Part shown: piece after piece, positions 23,896 through 35,628 of the stretch | Layout of the letters: each line of letters begins with the position of its first letter | Position numbering within the stretch: position 1 is the first letter of the stretch | Assembly (NCBI GenBank): GCA_963970005.1 | Contig: CAXAMN010021551.1 | Location: 933,782 to 997,781 of the forward strand | Origin: Durusdinium trenchii | Lineage: Eukaryota; Sar; Dinophyceae; Suessiales; Symbiodiniaceae | Direction of reading: 5' to 3' | Length of the DNA: 64,000 nucleotides | Translations under genes and position numbers: made by a program | The notes under the pieces: generated by a model | Told to the model about the DNA's origin: nothing | Seen by the model: the letters and a program-made list of their open reading frames with translations, nothing else | Database searches by the model: none

Positions 23896-26299
23896 ATGAT
23901 TGGATCAGGCCAGTCGAACATCAGAACAGTGGTGAGCATAGCTCAAGCTCAACGGCAAGATGCCAAGGTTCCCGACGTAATCGAAGCTTTCGCGTCATTG
24001 GGGTCCTATGGAAATCACCCGCAGAACGAGGAGAGGGATCTCCATAGATGGCTGAGGGATCATCACAACATATCACTGGAGACCTATAGCGCCCCAATGC
24101 AATTACAGGTCATGCCCTTACTTCTTATACTTTGTGTGAATACTTGGCAAAACTGATTGACGCGCAACCTTCTGCGGAGATTTACATACAGTGTGCTCAG
24201 GTGATCGATTCTGAAGAACTGGAGACTGTCAACATACCTGTTTTGCTGCCCCATGAAATCTTAGATTCAGTGGCTAGAGCCGGCCCCGACCAGGTGCAGC
24301 TGTTGAAGCGCTGAGTATTGTCCTGCCTTTTTCGCAAAACAAACGAAACAAAACAGTCTTGGTGCGCGTGGCAGTTTATGAAATCGATGTTGGGTGGACA
24401 AAGCTCAAAAGCGCTTGGCGAACTATGGGATCATTTCCTTCAATTCCCAGAATGGACTGATCACCCAGTCTTTCTTCGCGAGATTGCCCCTAGACACCGT
24501 CTGCCACTCAGCTGTCAGTGGTGAGCAAAAAAAACACAGCCCTAAAGACCCAGAGAGTGTTTGGTAGCTGGTTGACGCAAGGTGCAATCCCTATCACATT
24601 TCACGTGGATGGGGCAGAGTTCTATAGAAACTCTGAGTATATGGTGTGGAGCATGAGCTCACTACTGGCAGCCGGGGACGATACTTAGACCAAATTTGTT
24701 TCAGGGTTTGTGGTTTCTATCAAAGAGCGTGCTCAGATTCATGATGGTGCCCAGGTTGTGGACATAAAGTTCCCCCTTGTAATTCTCCCAGTCGCCTGCA
24801 TGAAGGACAAAGATGCTGCTCGCAGGCAATGACATCGGCAATGACATAGGAAAAAGGTCCTGCCGTTCGCTCTTGTCAACTGAAGTTCTTAGGTCCAGGT
24901 GGAGATTTACCGACAAGTCGCGAAGCTACTGGCATGGTCCATGGAATTCGGTGCTTCAGGAACCTACCCAACTTCTGGTTTCTCTGGCGAGGAATTGAGC
25001 GACAAGTCTGTGAGGGGTAGGAGGAAAGGTCAACAATTTGACCATCCATGGAGGCCTGTGTTATGTGATGTCCTTTTAGCTAGTCTTCTTCATGCAGCGT
25101 CTGGTGAAGCTTTTGCGGGTATGGTTTGCTCAATTGTTGCGTTGGCAGGTGTGCATATTTTTGCTGTCGATATGACGGCAAGGCAAGGGCTGAGACAAAT
25201 TGTTTTGATCGCTACTACAACTGTATGCGCATTTGTGAATCTTGCTTGGCTGAGAAACCGACCAAGAATTCAAACCCATCAATGTGGTACCATGATTTCC
25301 GGGAGTCCGCACCAAGACACTTGACGCGCATCAACGATGCTACTTACAGGAGGACTTGCAAGGTCATTTCACCCTGGCATTGTGTTCCCGGTTGGACTCT
25401 GGGAACCTGCTTGCATGATTGGATGCACATGATTTACTTGGGCACCGCAAGAGACCTGATTGCCAGTTTGATAGCGGATATGTTAGAGTGTGGGGTGCTT
25501 GGGCCATCCACCATTCCTGTGAAAAAGAGACTACGCCAATTCTCCATCATGATGAACCGCTCCTTCAAGGAAAAAAAGCCCGGGGCTCATCGCATAGTGT
25601 ATGATTCATTCCTTTTTGCGTTGGGGTGGTTTGGGGGTAAAAGCTTAGGCTCGGAGTGCGAAAGCTCATCTTCACAGAGGCCAATTGTGGTCTCAATGAG
25701 GGTTTCCCTGAACTTGGCAGCTCATGGAAAGCTGCCAACGTCAAGATGGTTCTTTGGTATGTTGCCGAAAAGGCAATTGAATACGCAGAGGATAATGCAG
25801 CTACTTTGCCGTGTTAGTAGGGAAGCGTTTTTTTGACAATGGAAAACACACCCATGTTTACGCTCCAGAAATCATGGGTACAACGTCCCAGGTATTGCAA
25901 GCAGGAGCTTGCTGTGCGTGGGCATTGGTGTCTGCTATATCTCTGATGGACAACGCCGATGTTGTCATGACGCCGTTGGAAGCTGAACAGTTCTATGAAC
26001 TTGTGATCTCTCACTTAATCCATTGGCAAGGAATTAGGGAAGAATGTGTGCGGACCCATCTTCAAAGATGGCGGGTTCGCCCCAAACACCATGCGCTCGA
26101 AGAGACAGCGCAAGCTGTAAAGCGCTACAGGTTGAATCCCCGGTTCACGCAATGCTTTCAAGATGAAGCCTACCTCGCATCTATAAAAAAGATAGCGACC
26201 AAGTGTAGCAGCCAAAGTGTTTTGCTTCGCGTGTTTCAGCGTTTGCTGCTTCTGTTGGGGCAGCGCTGGCACGACACTCGAAACGCGGCCCAAGAGTGA
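23896..26299 (+). CDS. Gene D: large dinoflagellate multicopy protein, transposase-like by context only
   Basis: ATG at 23896 opens a 71-codon exon (MIGSGQSNIRTVVSIAQAQ) ending at 24108 before GTCATG. The next exon starts at 24201 (VNIPVLLPHEILDSVARAG). Further exons are placed approximately: 24362-24520 (LWDHFLQFPEWTDHPVFL), 24581-24680 (FHVDGAEFYRNSEYMVW), 24755-24830 (KFPLVILPVACMKDKDAARR), 24899-25060, 25170-25595 (CLHDWMHMIYLGTARDLIA), about 25660-25800, and 25806-26299 ending in TGA (RPKHHALEETAQAVKRYRL; IATKCSSQSVLLRVFQ). His/Asp clusters such as DGAEFYRN, CLHDWMH and RPKHH are the most conserved-looking parts and could be metal or catalytic sites, but I cannot assign a fold. Similar proteins are, by memory, extremely multicopy in Symbiodiniaceae, which is why a mobile origin is considered. 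Confidence 0.6.
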
Positions 26300-26692
26300 C
26301 AGTCCTCCATGGGAAAAAGGCCGCCCATCATCCAAGCACGGCATGCCGGACAGGCTGGTGGTCAAGGGCAGGTGACAGGAAACATGGTTTTCATGGGGTC
26401 TTCCTTTTGTTCAAAAAAGTTGGAGAACTAGAGTGCTGGCCCGGGACATGTTGACAACTTTTCCAAACAGCGGTGCCTTTCTAAGCCACACGGGCACACA
26501 CACACACACGCACCAAAACACGCACGAGGATCGAGCGCGCGCGCAGCAGCGTCCTAAAAAAACGAAAACAAAAACCCTTTGCTGTGAAACTTCCGAGTCA
26601 TGGTGTGCGCTTCCAAGTCTGGTAAGCACTGATACAAAAGTTGTTTGAAAACCGTGGCACTCATACAAAAGTTGTTTGAAAACCGTGGGCCT
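26300..26692. other. Spacer with (CA)n
   Basis: Holds a short (CA)n run at 26494-26512 and a 27-bp direct duplication (ACAAAAGTTGTTTGAAAACC at 26632 and 26664). No gene. Confidence 0.6.
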
Positions 26693-26846
26693 ACTGCCTA
26701 AGAACCGGGGCTGCCGCCAAAGAACCGGGGCTGCCGCCTATGAGCCGGGGCTGCCGCCTAAGAGCCGGGGCTGCCGCCTAAGAGCCGGGGCTGCCGCCTA
26801 AGAACCGGGGCTTCCGCCTACAAGCGACAGCTTCCGCCTAGAAAGC
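26693..26846. repeat. 20-bp minisatellite
   Basis: About seven imperfect copies of GGGGCTGCCGCCTAAGAGCC (variants AAGAACC, TATGAGCC, CAAAGAACC). The last copies decay (CTTCCGCCTACAAGC). It directly precedes the XYZW repeat. Confidence 0.9.
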
Positions 26847-28189
26847 TGCCGGGGGGAGCCGCAGTTGCGCAAGGGGCAGCTGGGGATCCTAAGGGTGAAG
26901 ACCTCCAGGATCCAGTGGTTTATACGTGTACCCTTAGGAATTGGAACCCCAGGCCGGCGTGTGGCACCGCTTTCAGTTCAGTACACAATATCTCAAGTGT
27001 GTTTGGCCTCGTGCCAACCCGGGATGAGCCCGCAGAGTGCCTCCCGTGGACCCGTCGAACGGGTGTACGTCGAACGTATCCATTGCCCGGATACAGAGCA
27101 GCTCGCAGCGAGCGTAGGTGGCCTAGGCCGTACGTACGATGATTTTTGTCTCATCTTTGGAATTCCAAGCTGGCTCATGCCTTTACGTGACCGCAACGGT
27201 CAGAGGTGGCAGCCCTTGGGCAAGCCGTACGTGGTCGCAGCGACCGAAGTCTGTTCAAGGTTCATTGGAACCTGTCGCGAGCTTAGTCCCCCCTCCTCCC
27301 CCTTCCCTTCCCCTTTCTTTCTTTGCTTTCTGGGGTTTTCCTGAATGGAATACTCAGGATCTCCCCTCTCTTTCTTTGGTGTGTCCCTGGACGATTGTTC
27401 GTAGCTGGGAACACCATCCTTTCTTTCCTCTCCCTCTCTCTCCCTCTCTCTTTCTTTCCTTCTCTCTTTCCTCTCTTTACCCTCTTCCTTGGGTGTCCCT
27501 GGATGCTTTCGTCATAGCTGGGAACCCTTTTCCTCTCTTCCTTTGGTGTGTCCCTGGACGCTTGTGTCGTAGCTGGGAACACCTTCTTCCCCTTTCCTTT
27601 CTTCTCTTTCTTTTTCTCTTCTCTCCCTTCCCCTCCCTCCCGTCAGGACCTTAGTGTGGGTTGCTACTAGGGGCTCCTGGCCTTACTACTAGGATGCTAC
27701 TTTGGTGCTCCTAGGGGTTCCTGGCCTTACTACTAGGCGCAAGGACGCTCTAGGGCAGAGATGCCTCCCCTCGGGGAGGCGTGTGTGTGTAACCCTTGGA
27801 ATCATAGGTATCCTTTTGGATTTGCTCGGCTTGCTTTCTTATTTTCTAACTTTGTTCCAGCAGGGGGCCCATGGACACTTGGATGGCATGGGCCAACGAA
27901 GACCCATCCAAGCTGTCGTGAAAACGTACCTGCTTGGTGCACCTGGGCGCATTATAAGACGCAGCTGGCGGCCACCCTTCTTCCTTTTGTAAAGTGCTAG
28001 TGAGCTCCCCAGACTTGCACGCCACGACGTCATCTTATCGGTTCGTCGTTCGTCTTTTTCCCTTTGGGCCCTACTTCCTCTTGAAGACCTCCAGGATCCA
28101 GTGGTTTATACGTGTACCCTTAGGAATTGGAACCCCAGGCCGGCGTGTGGCACCGCTTTCAGTTCAGTACACAATATCTCAAGTGTGTG
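26847..28189 (+). repeat. XYZW repeat, plus-strand copy
   Basis: Order on the plus strand: Y from 26897 (GAAGACCTCCAGGATCCAGT), Z CT-rich from about 27290, W from about 27650 with CTACTAGG motifs, a perfect hairpin GCCTCCCC-TC-GGGGAGGC at 27763-27780, then (GT)n and X to 28083, then Y start again to 28189 ending in (GT)n. The 107-bp Y start (26897-27003 and 28083-28189) is almost identical in both places. The whole is an inverted counterpart of 1580-3010. Shared order, shared hairpin and terminal TG/CA runs suggest a defined repeat unit of about 1.2 kb, possibly tandem or with terminal direct repeats. Confidence 0.8.
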
Positions 28190-31100
28190 TGTGTGTGTCA
28201 CCCCCTGTGCCTAAGGGTTCCACCTCACTTTCAGCAGGGGATGGAGACACCTGTATTGCTTCTCCATCAACGAAGCTAGCAATACATGGTGAGGATATCA
28301 GTTCCGGACGCGGAACTGCTTTCAACACACCGACTCCAATGATCCACCCTGCTGCTGTTCGTTGTTTCCATGGTTGTTCTCATGATAGACCCCAAAACCT
28401 TTTCCCACCGCAGACTTGCAGCCGACTTGCAGCCGCGCTGAGTGTCCGATCGTTGTCGAGTGCATTTGCAAAACAAGGTTAAACCATACTGTTTTTGCTG
28501 ACCTTTTCGCCTTACCGTTCCCTCGCCTTCCTTCTCGACTTGGGAACTGAGTTAACTGAAAACCAATGTCAGAGTGTGTGTGTGTGTGTGTGTCTGTGCG
28601 CTCTTTTGTCCAGAAAAAGATGCCCCGTCCGGTATCACAACTGCCGGGACAACCACTCATACCACAGTGATCCTTGGGTTCCCCACAACTTCTCGGCGGG
28701 AACCTTCTGAGTAAAAGACAGCACACATGGCCCAAAAATACCCGCACCTCATCTGCGGTCTTGCCGTTGTTCACTTTGGCCCACTCCTGCTGAGTCTTGG
28801 GCGGCATAGCATGCAAATTGCTGACGCACGCCAAAGGACAAACAGCATCAGCATGCACTTTCAACTACACATCAATTCATTGAACCATTGAAATCCACCT
28901 ATATAAAGAGATGCCCCACAGCTTCTTGTGATGAAAGGTGCGCGGCCTCTGGACACAACAGTGACTTTCTCTCTTCTTCTCCAGTCTCCTTGACAAAGTT
29001 GGTCTTCTCCTGGTGGCGATACACCTGATCAGGTGATCGGTACAAGTCAAGGGAGCTCCTTCGACAACGTGGAACAACGCTTCGAACATGTTTGACTAGG
29101 TTGGAGGCCCTCGCTCTTAGGTTGGAGGCCATTGCTTCTAGGTTGGAGGCCATCCCTCTTAGGTTTGAGGCTATTGCTCTTAGGTTGAAACCTCTGATGG
29201 CCTGTCGCCGATCCCGTTGCTTCTGGTTGGAAAACCATCACACTTAGCGGGAGAGCTAACTAAACGCACTTCACCCAATCATGACCCAGACCTAGAAAGC
29301 ATGATCCATCGGCTGGCCATCCAAATAAAATGCCGGCCTTGGAGTTCTTTCCCAAGGCGGAGATCAACGCTTTGCCTGAGCTGAGATCAAAGCTTTTGCC
29401 GAGACTGCCGAAGCTGCTGCCCAAAAGGGGCATACAGACAATCCCCAGTTCGACCACACATTTTGGCACGTATTAGATTAATTGGTCGGTATGAGAAGTT
29501 TGGTTGAGACGACTCATCACATGTCCACGACAAAGGCATGTCGGACGGTGGTTCAATCATGTTCAGACCACTCAACCGAAAGTTCTCCACCCAATTCAGG
29601 ATAACTCGTAGACTCCTAGCAGGGATTTTTCCCCAAAGTCTTGCAGTTGTTTTCCAATTGACCTCACCAGGGGCGGATCCAAAACGAGTTCCTTCTCCCC
29701 GGTGGACCTAACGTGGTCGGACTGTCCGGTCCGGCTGGTCTCCAAGTGACACTCCCCATCGCTGAGACCGATCTCCTGGCATGGCGGCAGCGGGTTCACG
29801 GTTCACGGTTCGTGCGGGAGTCATCGAACGTGGAGATGCACCGTACCTGAGAATATATATATATATATGTACACTTGTGTAGTAGTGCGACAAATGTGAT
29901 ATCAGGTGTATGGTATCATACTAGCCACATGTCACATGGCGATAACAGGAACCCAAGCACATAATTACTAACTACCCTTTGAGCGATCTTCTCTGCACGT
30001 TAGGCCACTGGACAAAGGCATTCACCTCATCTGTGGGAGCCACTGGCCTCGTGGAGGTCCCCATGAGGTCCCACGGTTGCCTTTTCGATTGGGTGGTCTC
30101 AAAAACACTATTGGCTTCAGGAGCAAGGACGCTACTAGTAACAAAGGGCATCGCTGCAAGGGGCAACGACGCTACTAGTAGCTCCTGGCGTTACTACTAG
30201 CAAGGACGCTACTAGTAACAAGGGACCGCCATGGGCCACCACTACCCTTTTGATCCGGCTTTGGATTATTCCACGTTTTTCCACGTGTCGTGCACCTTCG
30301 AAGCCAACTGAAGATGCTCAATGAAGCCATTCTGATGCTTTGTTTCCGGGGCCCCCACTCCACCCACACGGCAACTCTCCATGGCGGTGTCCAACCATGG
30401 ACCCGACCCAGCACACAAATGACCCGACCCAGGGAAGGCCCAGCCAGCCCAGTCCTTCATGGCTTTCTTGAAGATATCCTGACGGCCGGGTCCCGTCAAT
30501 GACGTGCCGAGTTGAGTCAGCCGAAAATCGACCAAGGTTGTGTTGGTGGGGATGAAACACCCTAAGTGGATTCAACAACCAGTGCAAGTGCTGAAGCTTT
30601 CAAGAGGAGTTCATAATGTGAGAACTCCCAAAAAATATGTTAATTATCGAAGCAGGTTGCATTTATGTGCCGTGCCACTCAAAGGGATATTATTTTGGCA
30701 TGTTTGGGCCGGAAAAGCTAGTTCACTAATGTTCACTCTATCCACTGTCACTACACCACGCTTGGTAAGACTGCATGTCTGTTGCTTCTGGAAGCACTCT
30801 GCGGGTTAGCCCACTTAGTGGCACAAGCAAAATAACCTCAAACAAACCAATACTTCACTGATATTTAAAAATTCTTAAGACATACATATACAATCATATA
30901 CATACTGTATGTAGTGGCTGACCTACAACAACCGCCGCAACTGCCGCCACTCCCGACACCGCCTGCGTCACAGAACCTCGGCTCTCGTAGGGCACCTCCC
31001 ATCCCGAACGGGGAGGATCCATGGTGCGGCCTTCCTGGCGCGAATGGATCGGTGGATGATTTGCCACCGCTTCAGACCTGCCACACAAAGACGAGACCCG

Positions 31101-32236
31101 ATTTTGCCCCGAGTGTTTTTCAGCCTGGGTGTTAAGCCTGATTAAGCCTCGATTCGCCTGGGTGATGCTGATTCACCCCCGAGTTTTGTGGTACAGAAAT
31201 GGCACCCAGCTAAAGCTTCCGAGTGTCCAAAAAACAAAGAGCTTCGGAGACCCCTGCTGTCTGAGCAATGGGAACAGACTACAGACTTGGGGATTGGGAT
31301 CAAAGCCTGCTCCCCAAAAAGCTTTGGAAAATCATCGTTGGCCCACTGTACCATGGATGTCAAATCCCAACATGAACAAGGAAGTTTGTGATGCTCTCAA
31401 TTCTCAAACAATGGTGCGTCAGGGCTTTGGTGTTGGCCCACCCACATCCATTTCTGGAGAAATAAACACTGGGCTTTGGAAGAAGACCTTGGTTTCGCAC
31501 AAAGCCCGATGCCATAGGTTCACACACAGTGTCATCTATTGATGTTCAGTGTTCACTGTGCAACATCCAAAACGCATCCAAAAGGATTTGACCCAGTCAT
31601 TCACGGTTTCAGGTTCAGCTCTATGATTTCTATGATTTCTATGTTCGTTTCGGGCGTGACCCTCATGCCAGCAGGTGGCAACAGGACTATGGCCCCTTCA
31701 CTCCTCCATGGCTGACCAAGCAAGGATCTCATCATGTTTGTCTTTGTGCACCACCTGAAATCGGTTGACGTGGCGTGGGAGAAACAAAAACAAAGAAGAG
31801 GTGTGTCTTTGTGTCAAGACCACCTGCAACAGGTGTCTTTCTGTTCGGTGGGAGATGGCATGAACAATTCCAGCTGGTTGCAACTGCAATTTGTTCAAGG
31901 GTCATGCTGCGACAAACGGAAGGTCTGTACATGCTTCAGCTATAGTATTCCCTCTAGACTGTGTGGCTCATGTTCTTTAAATGTTGTGCATCCATGTACC
32001 ATCCACTTGAAACAGCTACCTCATTGATCATCAGAAGTCGACCAGGCTGGGGCCTTTTCCTAGGTGAACGGAGCCACCAACGTCCTATATGCCCTACGGC
32101 CTATGCATGCGGAGGCAAGAAAAAAAGACACAAGTATCGCGTGATGTAACATATTTTCTTCAGTGTTCAATTGAAATTGCGAAAGCAATCTTTTTCCTTG
32201 TGGGGGACCTCCAGCCCTCGGAGTTGCGTTTCTCAC
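28190..32236. other. Intergenic or intronic stretch with weak minus-strand exon candidates
   Basis: Contains (GT)n at 28575-28595. A minus-strand stretch near 28815-28755 reads MPPKTQQEWAKVNNGKTADE before a GTGCGG donor; another near 29030-28935 contains RHQEKTNFVKETGEEERKS. Both have coding-like composition but no phase partner. A five-unit 21-bp repeat lies at 29095-29195 and CTACTAG motifs at 30117-30220. The rest shows nothing I can support. Confidence 0.35.
29095..29195. repeat. 21-bp tandem repeat
   Basis: Four to five imperfect units of TTGGAGGCCATTGCTCTTAGG. On the minus strand it would read as a heptad ASNLEAM-type repeat, but there is no supported exon around it. Confidence 0.75.
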
Positions 32237-33640
32237 CTTCCAGATCTTCTTGGCAGTGTCACAAAGCAGCAAATGATCGCCACCCCTGGCGGAAGGAAAG
32301 CGTTGGAGGGCGGGCGAAAGAGGGAGAACTTGATTCAACAAAACAAACTGGGTGATATGGTGTATTTGGTGCATTAGCAAATTCATGGTCAAGAAAAACG
32401 ATATGGAAAGGTTCAAAGGTATGTCACAAGCTACAAAGGTGCATCTTCTAACAACGTGAGGCTGGCGTTTTCTTCGGGAGGCGACGACTTGTGGCTTGAC
32501 AACCCTTTTTCACCCAGCCACGACATGAGGCGTCGCCCAGTGCGGCCGCGGCAGGGGAGCGTCACGGCCCGTCAAACATCGTCTAAGACAGAACCCGGGA
32601 CCTGGTTGGGGGGCACTTGCGGCTAAAGGCTCTGTCACATCTGTTACGTCTTCGCCCCGAAACGGTGTGAAGAAGCCCAGGTGTCAAAAGAACCAGGTGT
32701 CAAAACTGAAACAAACACATACTACACCAAGATGTGGCGCCATGTGCACCATTAAAAAAAAAAAAAAACAACTCCATACTCTCACTTCTCGCCATCGTCA
32801 AGAGATGCAATTCTCCCGGAAAAAAAAAAGAATCGCGCGCCCATCGGTCTTTGTTGGGCCTCTGCGAGAAGACCTGGGGAGATGATGAGACCGTGGCACC
32901 AAAACGGATGACAAAATGCTTTTTTGAACACTGGTTGTTTCCCATGTGCCCATTGTCTGCCTGGCTGTGATGAATAGAAGACCAACAACTACCCAGCAGT
33001 CTGATGCAGTCTGGGGCGGGCTGTCAAGTCACGCACCCACAAAACACTATATACCCTGGACTTGATGCTGCAAATAGTCCGTGCAAACCCATGCATTACC
33101 TCGCTCAGACTCCTACAGTATCTCGCTCTTGAACTCTACATACACCAAAACCACAGGACCTCAGTCTCCCCATCCTTTCTCGCTCACCTGCTCCCATCAC
33201 TCCCAAAAAGCTCTTCGTCAAGCCGCGCTGGTGCCCTTCTCTGCACCGGTGCGGCCGTAGGTTCCCTCGGCCACGCCAAGACCATCGATGATCACCGCCC
33301 AGCTGCGAGAGTCCTCACCGAGGTGCGACGGTGAGATCGGTGAGTGGGAGTAGAACATAGTAGAACCACCCGGCAACATACGAGAGGAGGAGAACCATGG
33401 AGAACCACCTATATAGAACCCATAGCTAAGGAGGAGCAAAACATACCATACGTGAGGAGGAGAAGGAGAAGGATTGCCTTCTTCTTGTCCACCTTCTGCT
33501 GGCCCTCCGTCTAGAGTCCAAGTCCTTCTGTCAACCCGTCCAACCGTCGCCTTGGTGCGATCCAAGTACTTCCGGTTCGCCACCTGGACTTCCAAGTACT
33601 TGCCGTCCGAAGAACGAGGGGCGAAAAGGTGCTCATGCTC
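32237..33640 (-). CDS. Downstream exon candidates of the minus-strand SPRY gene or a neighbour
   Basis: Three minus-strand stretches read as exons. About 33640-33480 reads LFAPRSSDGKYLEVQVANRK and continues DRTKATVGRVDRRTWTLDGG. About 33325-33236 contains LGEDSRSWAVIIDGLGVAEG, which resembles the GVGDD...W.VDG block of SPRY domains. 32285-32237 is exactly 49 bp (GGDHLLLCDTAKKIWK) with acceptor CCAG and donor GTGAGA. They lie downstream of the clear SPRY exons on the same strand. A second SPRY copy is possible, but the joins are unresolved. Confidence 0.4.
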
Positions 33641-35628
33641 CGGAGATCCGATAGTGTTGCGTGTTGTTTTGGTTCGGTTTCATTTCTTCTTGCGTGAGCG
33701 AAACACGTGTGTTTCTTTTGGCTTTTGGATGCTTTTGGGGTCCATGCCCCGAGCAGGAACGTGATTCTGGATGATTGGCCAGTTCATGCCATTTCGACAG
33801 AGCTGCTTTTTCGTGCTTGTGGTTGCTTGTGAACTGATACATCGTTACATCGTTACACTTCTGACAACTGGCATGGACCCTGAAAGAACCCACAAGCTGC
33901 AACTGCGCAAGGCGCCAGGGTGTCTTTGTCACAGCAGCAAAGGTCAACTCGAGCCCGGGGAGCCAACCAAAGCTTCAAGTCACATTGCATCTGAGGTGAA
34001 CATCCGACTGACATGACACATAGCTGAGTTAACAACAAATGGATGGACATGTTTTTGCTGCCATGGTCTTGCGAGCTGTTTTTGTTGGCCAACGCCGACG
34101 TAGCACTCCGTGTCATCCCCATCGCCACATACTACAGTAAGACTAGCAATTTGCAAACACAAATTTAAACTGAATCCGTTGTCGCCCAGGTCTTTCAAGG
34201 AAAAAGTATTCTTGCAACTGAAAGCTCCTTTGCTTTCCTTATCTTGGGAGCTTCACCCCGACCCAAGGCCGGCGAGTGGCTGAGCTTGCCCGCTTACCCT
34301 GCTATCCCAGCGGCCAGCCGTTGCACGTTCTTCTTGAGGCTCACCTCTCCATGGATCTGAATCTCCTCACATCGACCGTGAGACCATTCCCCTTGTCGCG
34401 CGTGACCTCACCTCACGCGTGACAAGGGGGGGACGTGAGTGCTCACCTCACGTTCTTGGCTTGAAACTCCGTCAGCACATGGACGACATCCCCGAATGTT
34501 GACCTTCACCACCAGCCATTCAAGTCTTACATACACCTGGCGTAATGGACAAGGGATGACAAAGGTCTGTGAAGATTCAACAAGCCAACCAGATTCAACA
34601 AGCCAACCTTCACAAAACCCTGCCTTCATTAGCGACTGCTTCCAAATCTTTCTATTGCAACAGAAGGGGGATGGGTGGCAACATTAATATATAATTGGAA
34701 GGGAGTAATCTCCTGTTCAGAGTTCAGACCAAATGGTTTTTAACCACTTGAGCAAAGAAGATCCAACAAGTCGTGGCAAGGATCATCAGGTTGTGGACAA
34801 AATTACACTGGCATAGACCAAAACAGAAGCCGAACCCCATAGCTCTGAGAATGCTATTGCAATCTGGCGAAAATGGAGGACTGCATGCTGCGCTGGTGGC
34901 TGCCGTCCAACCAACCCGTCGCTCCTTGTAGATGCCCACATTATTCTCATCCCCAATGATCGGCACATCGGCTCGCACCTGCTTTCCGCAGCTGCACCGT
35001 TTAGGGCTGCCAACGAAAGAGGTGTGCGCCCCAAGAATGGCCAGGTGCATGACCCCTGATTTACGAAAGAACATACAATAACCCGGTGTTCACTGGGTTG
35101 ATTCTGGGTGTGGGTTGATTCTCAGGACGTGTTGATCGTTTGACGTACTTATTGGCATGGCATAAGAAGAAAACGATGTACTGTAACATACTGCAACTAT
35201 TTGGTGGTTATGTCCCACCTGTGACCTCGAGATCTCAAAAGAAAGCAGAGCACAATCGAATGGATCCATGCTTGTCCAATTGTAAACCGATTCACTCCTG
35301 CGATCTGCGGACAAAGAAATCCTCCCATCAACACTCTGCCAATCCGCGCGGTGCACCGGCACACCTTGCCATCGGGCATGCCAGGCCACGCTGCAAAACC
35401 CTTGAATTTGGGAGCCTCAGAGTGCGCACAACATGAAAGAACACAGCAAAGCAGGTAAAACCAAGAAAGACTATGAGAACTGTCTGTTGATAAGGTTGTT
35501 GATAAGGTGCTTGCAAGATCTTGCAACTATTTTGTTGAAGTAACGGACACTCCAACTCTACCATCTGTGCAAAAATATACAATAGGGACCTCCTCACGCC
35601 CCTACCGAGACAAGGGTAAGACTTCCAC

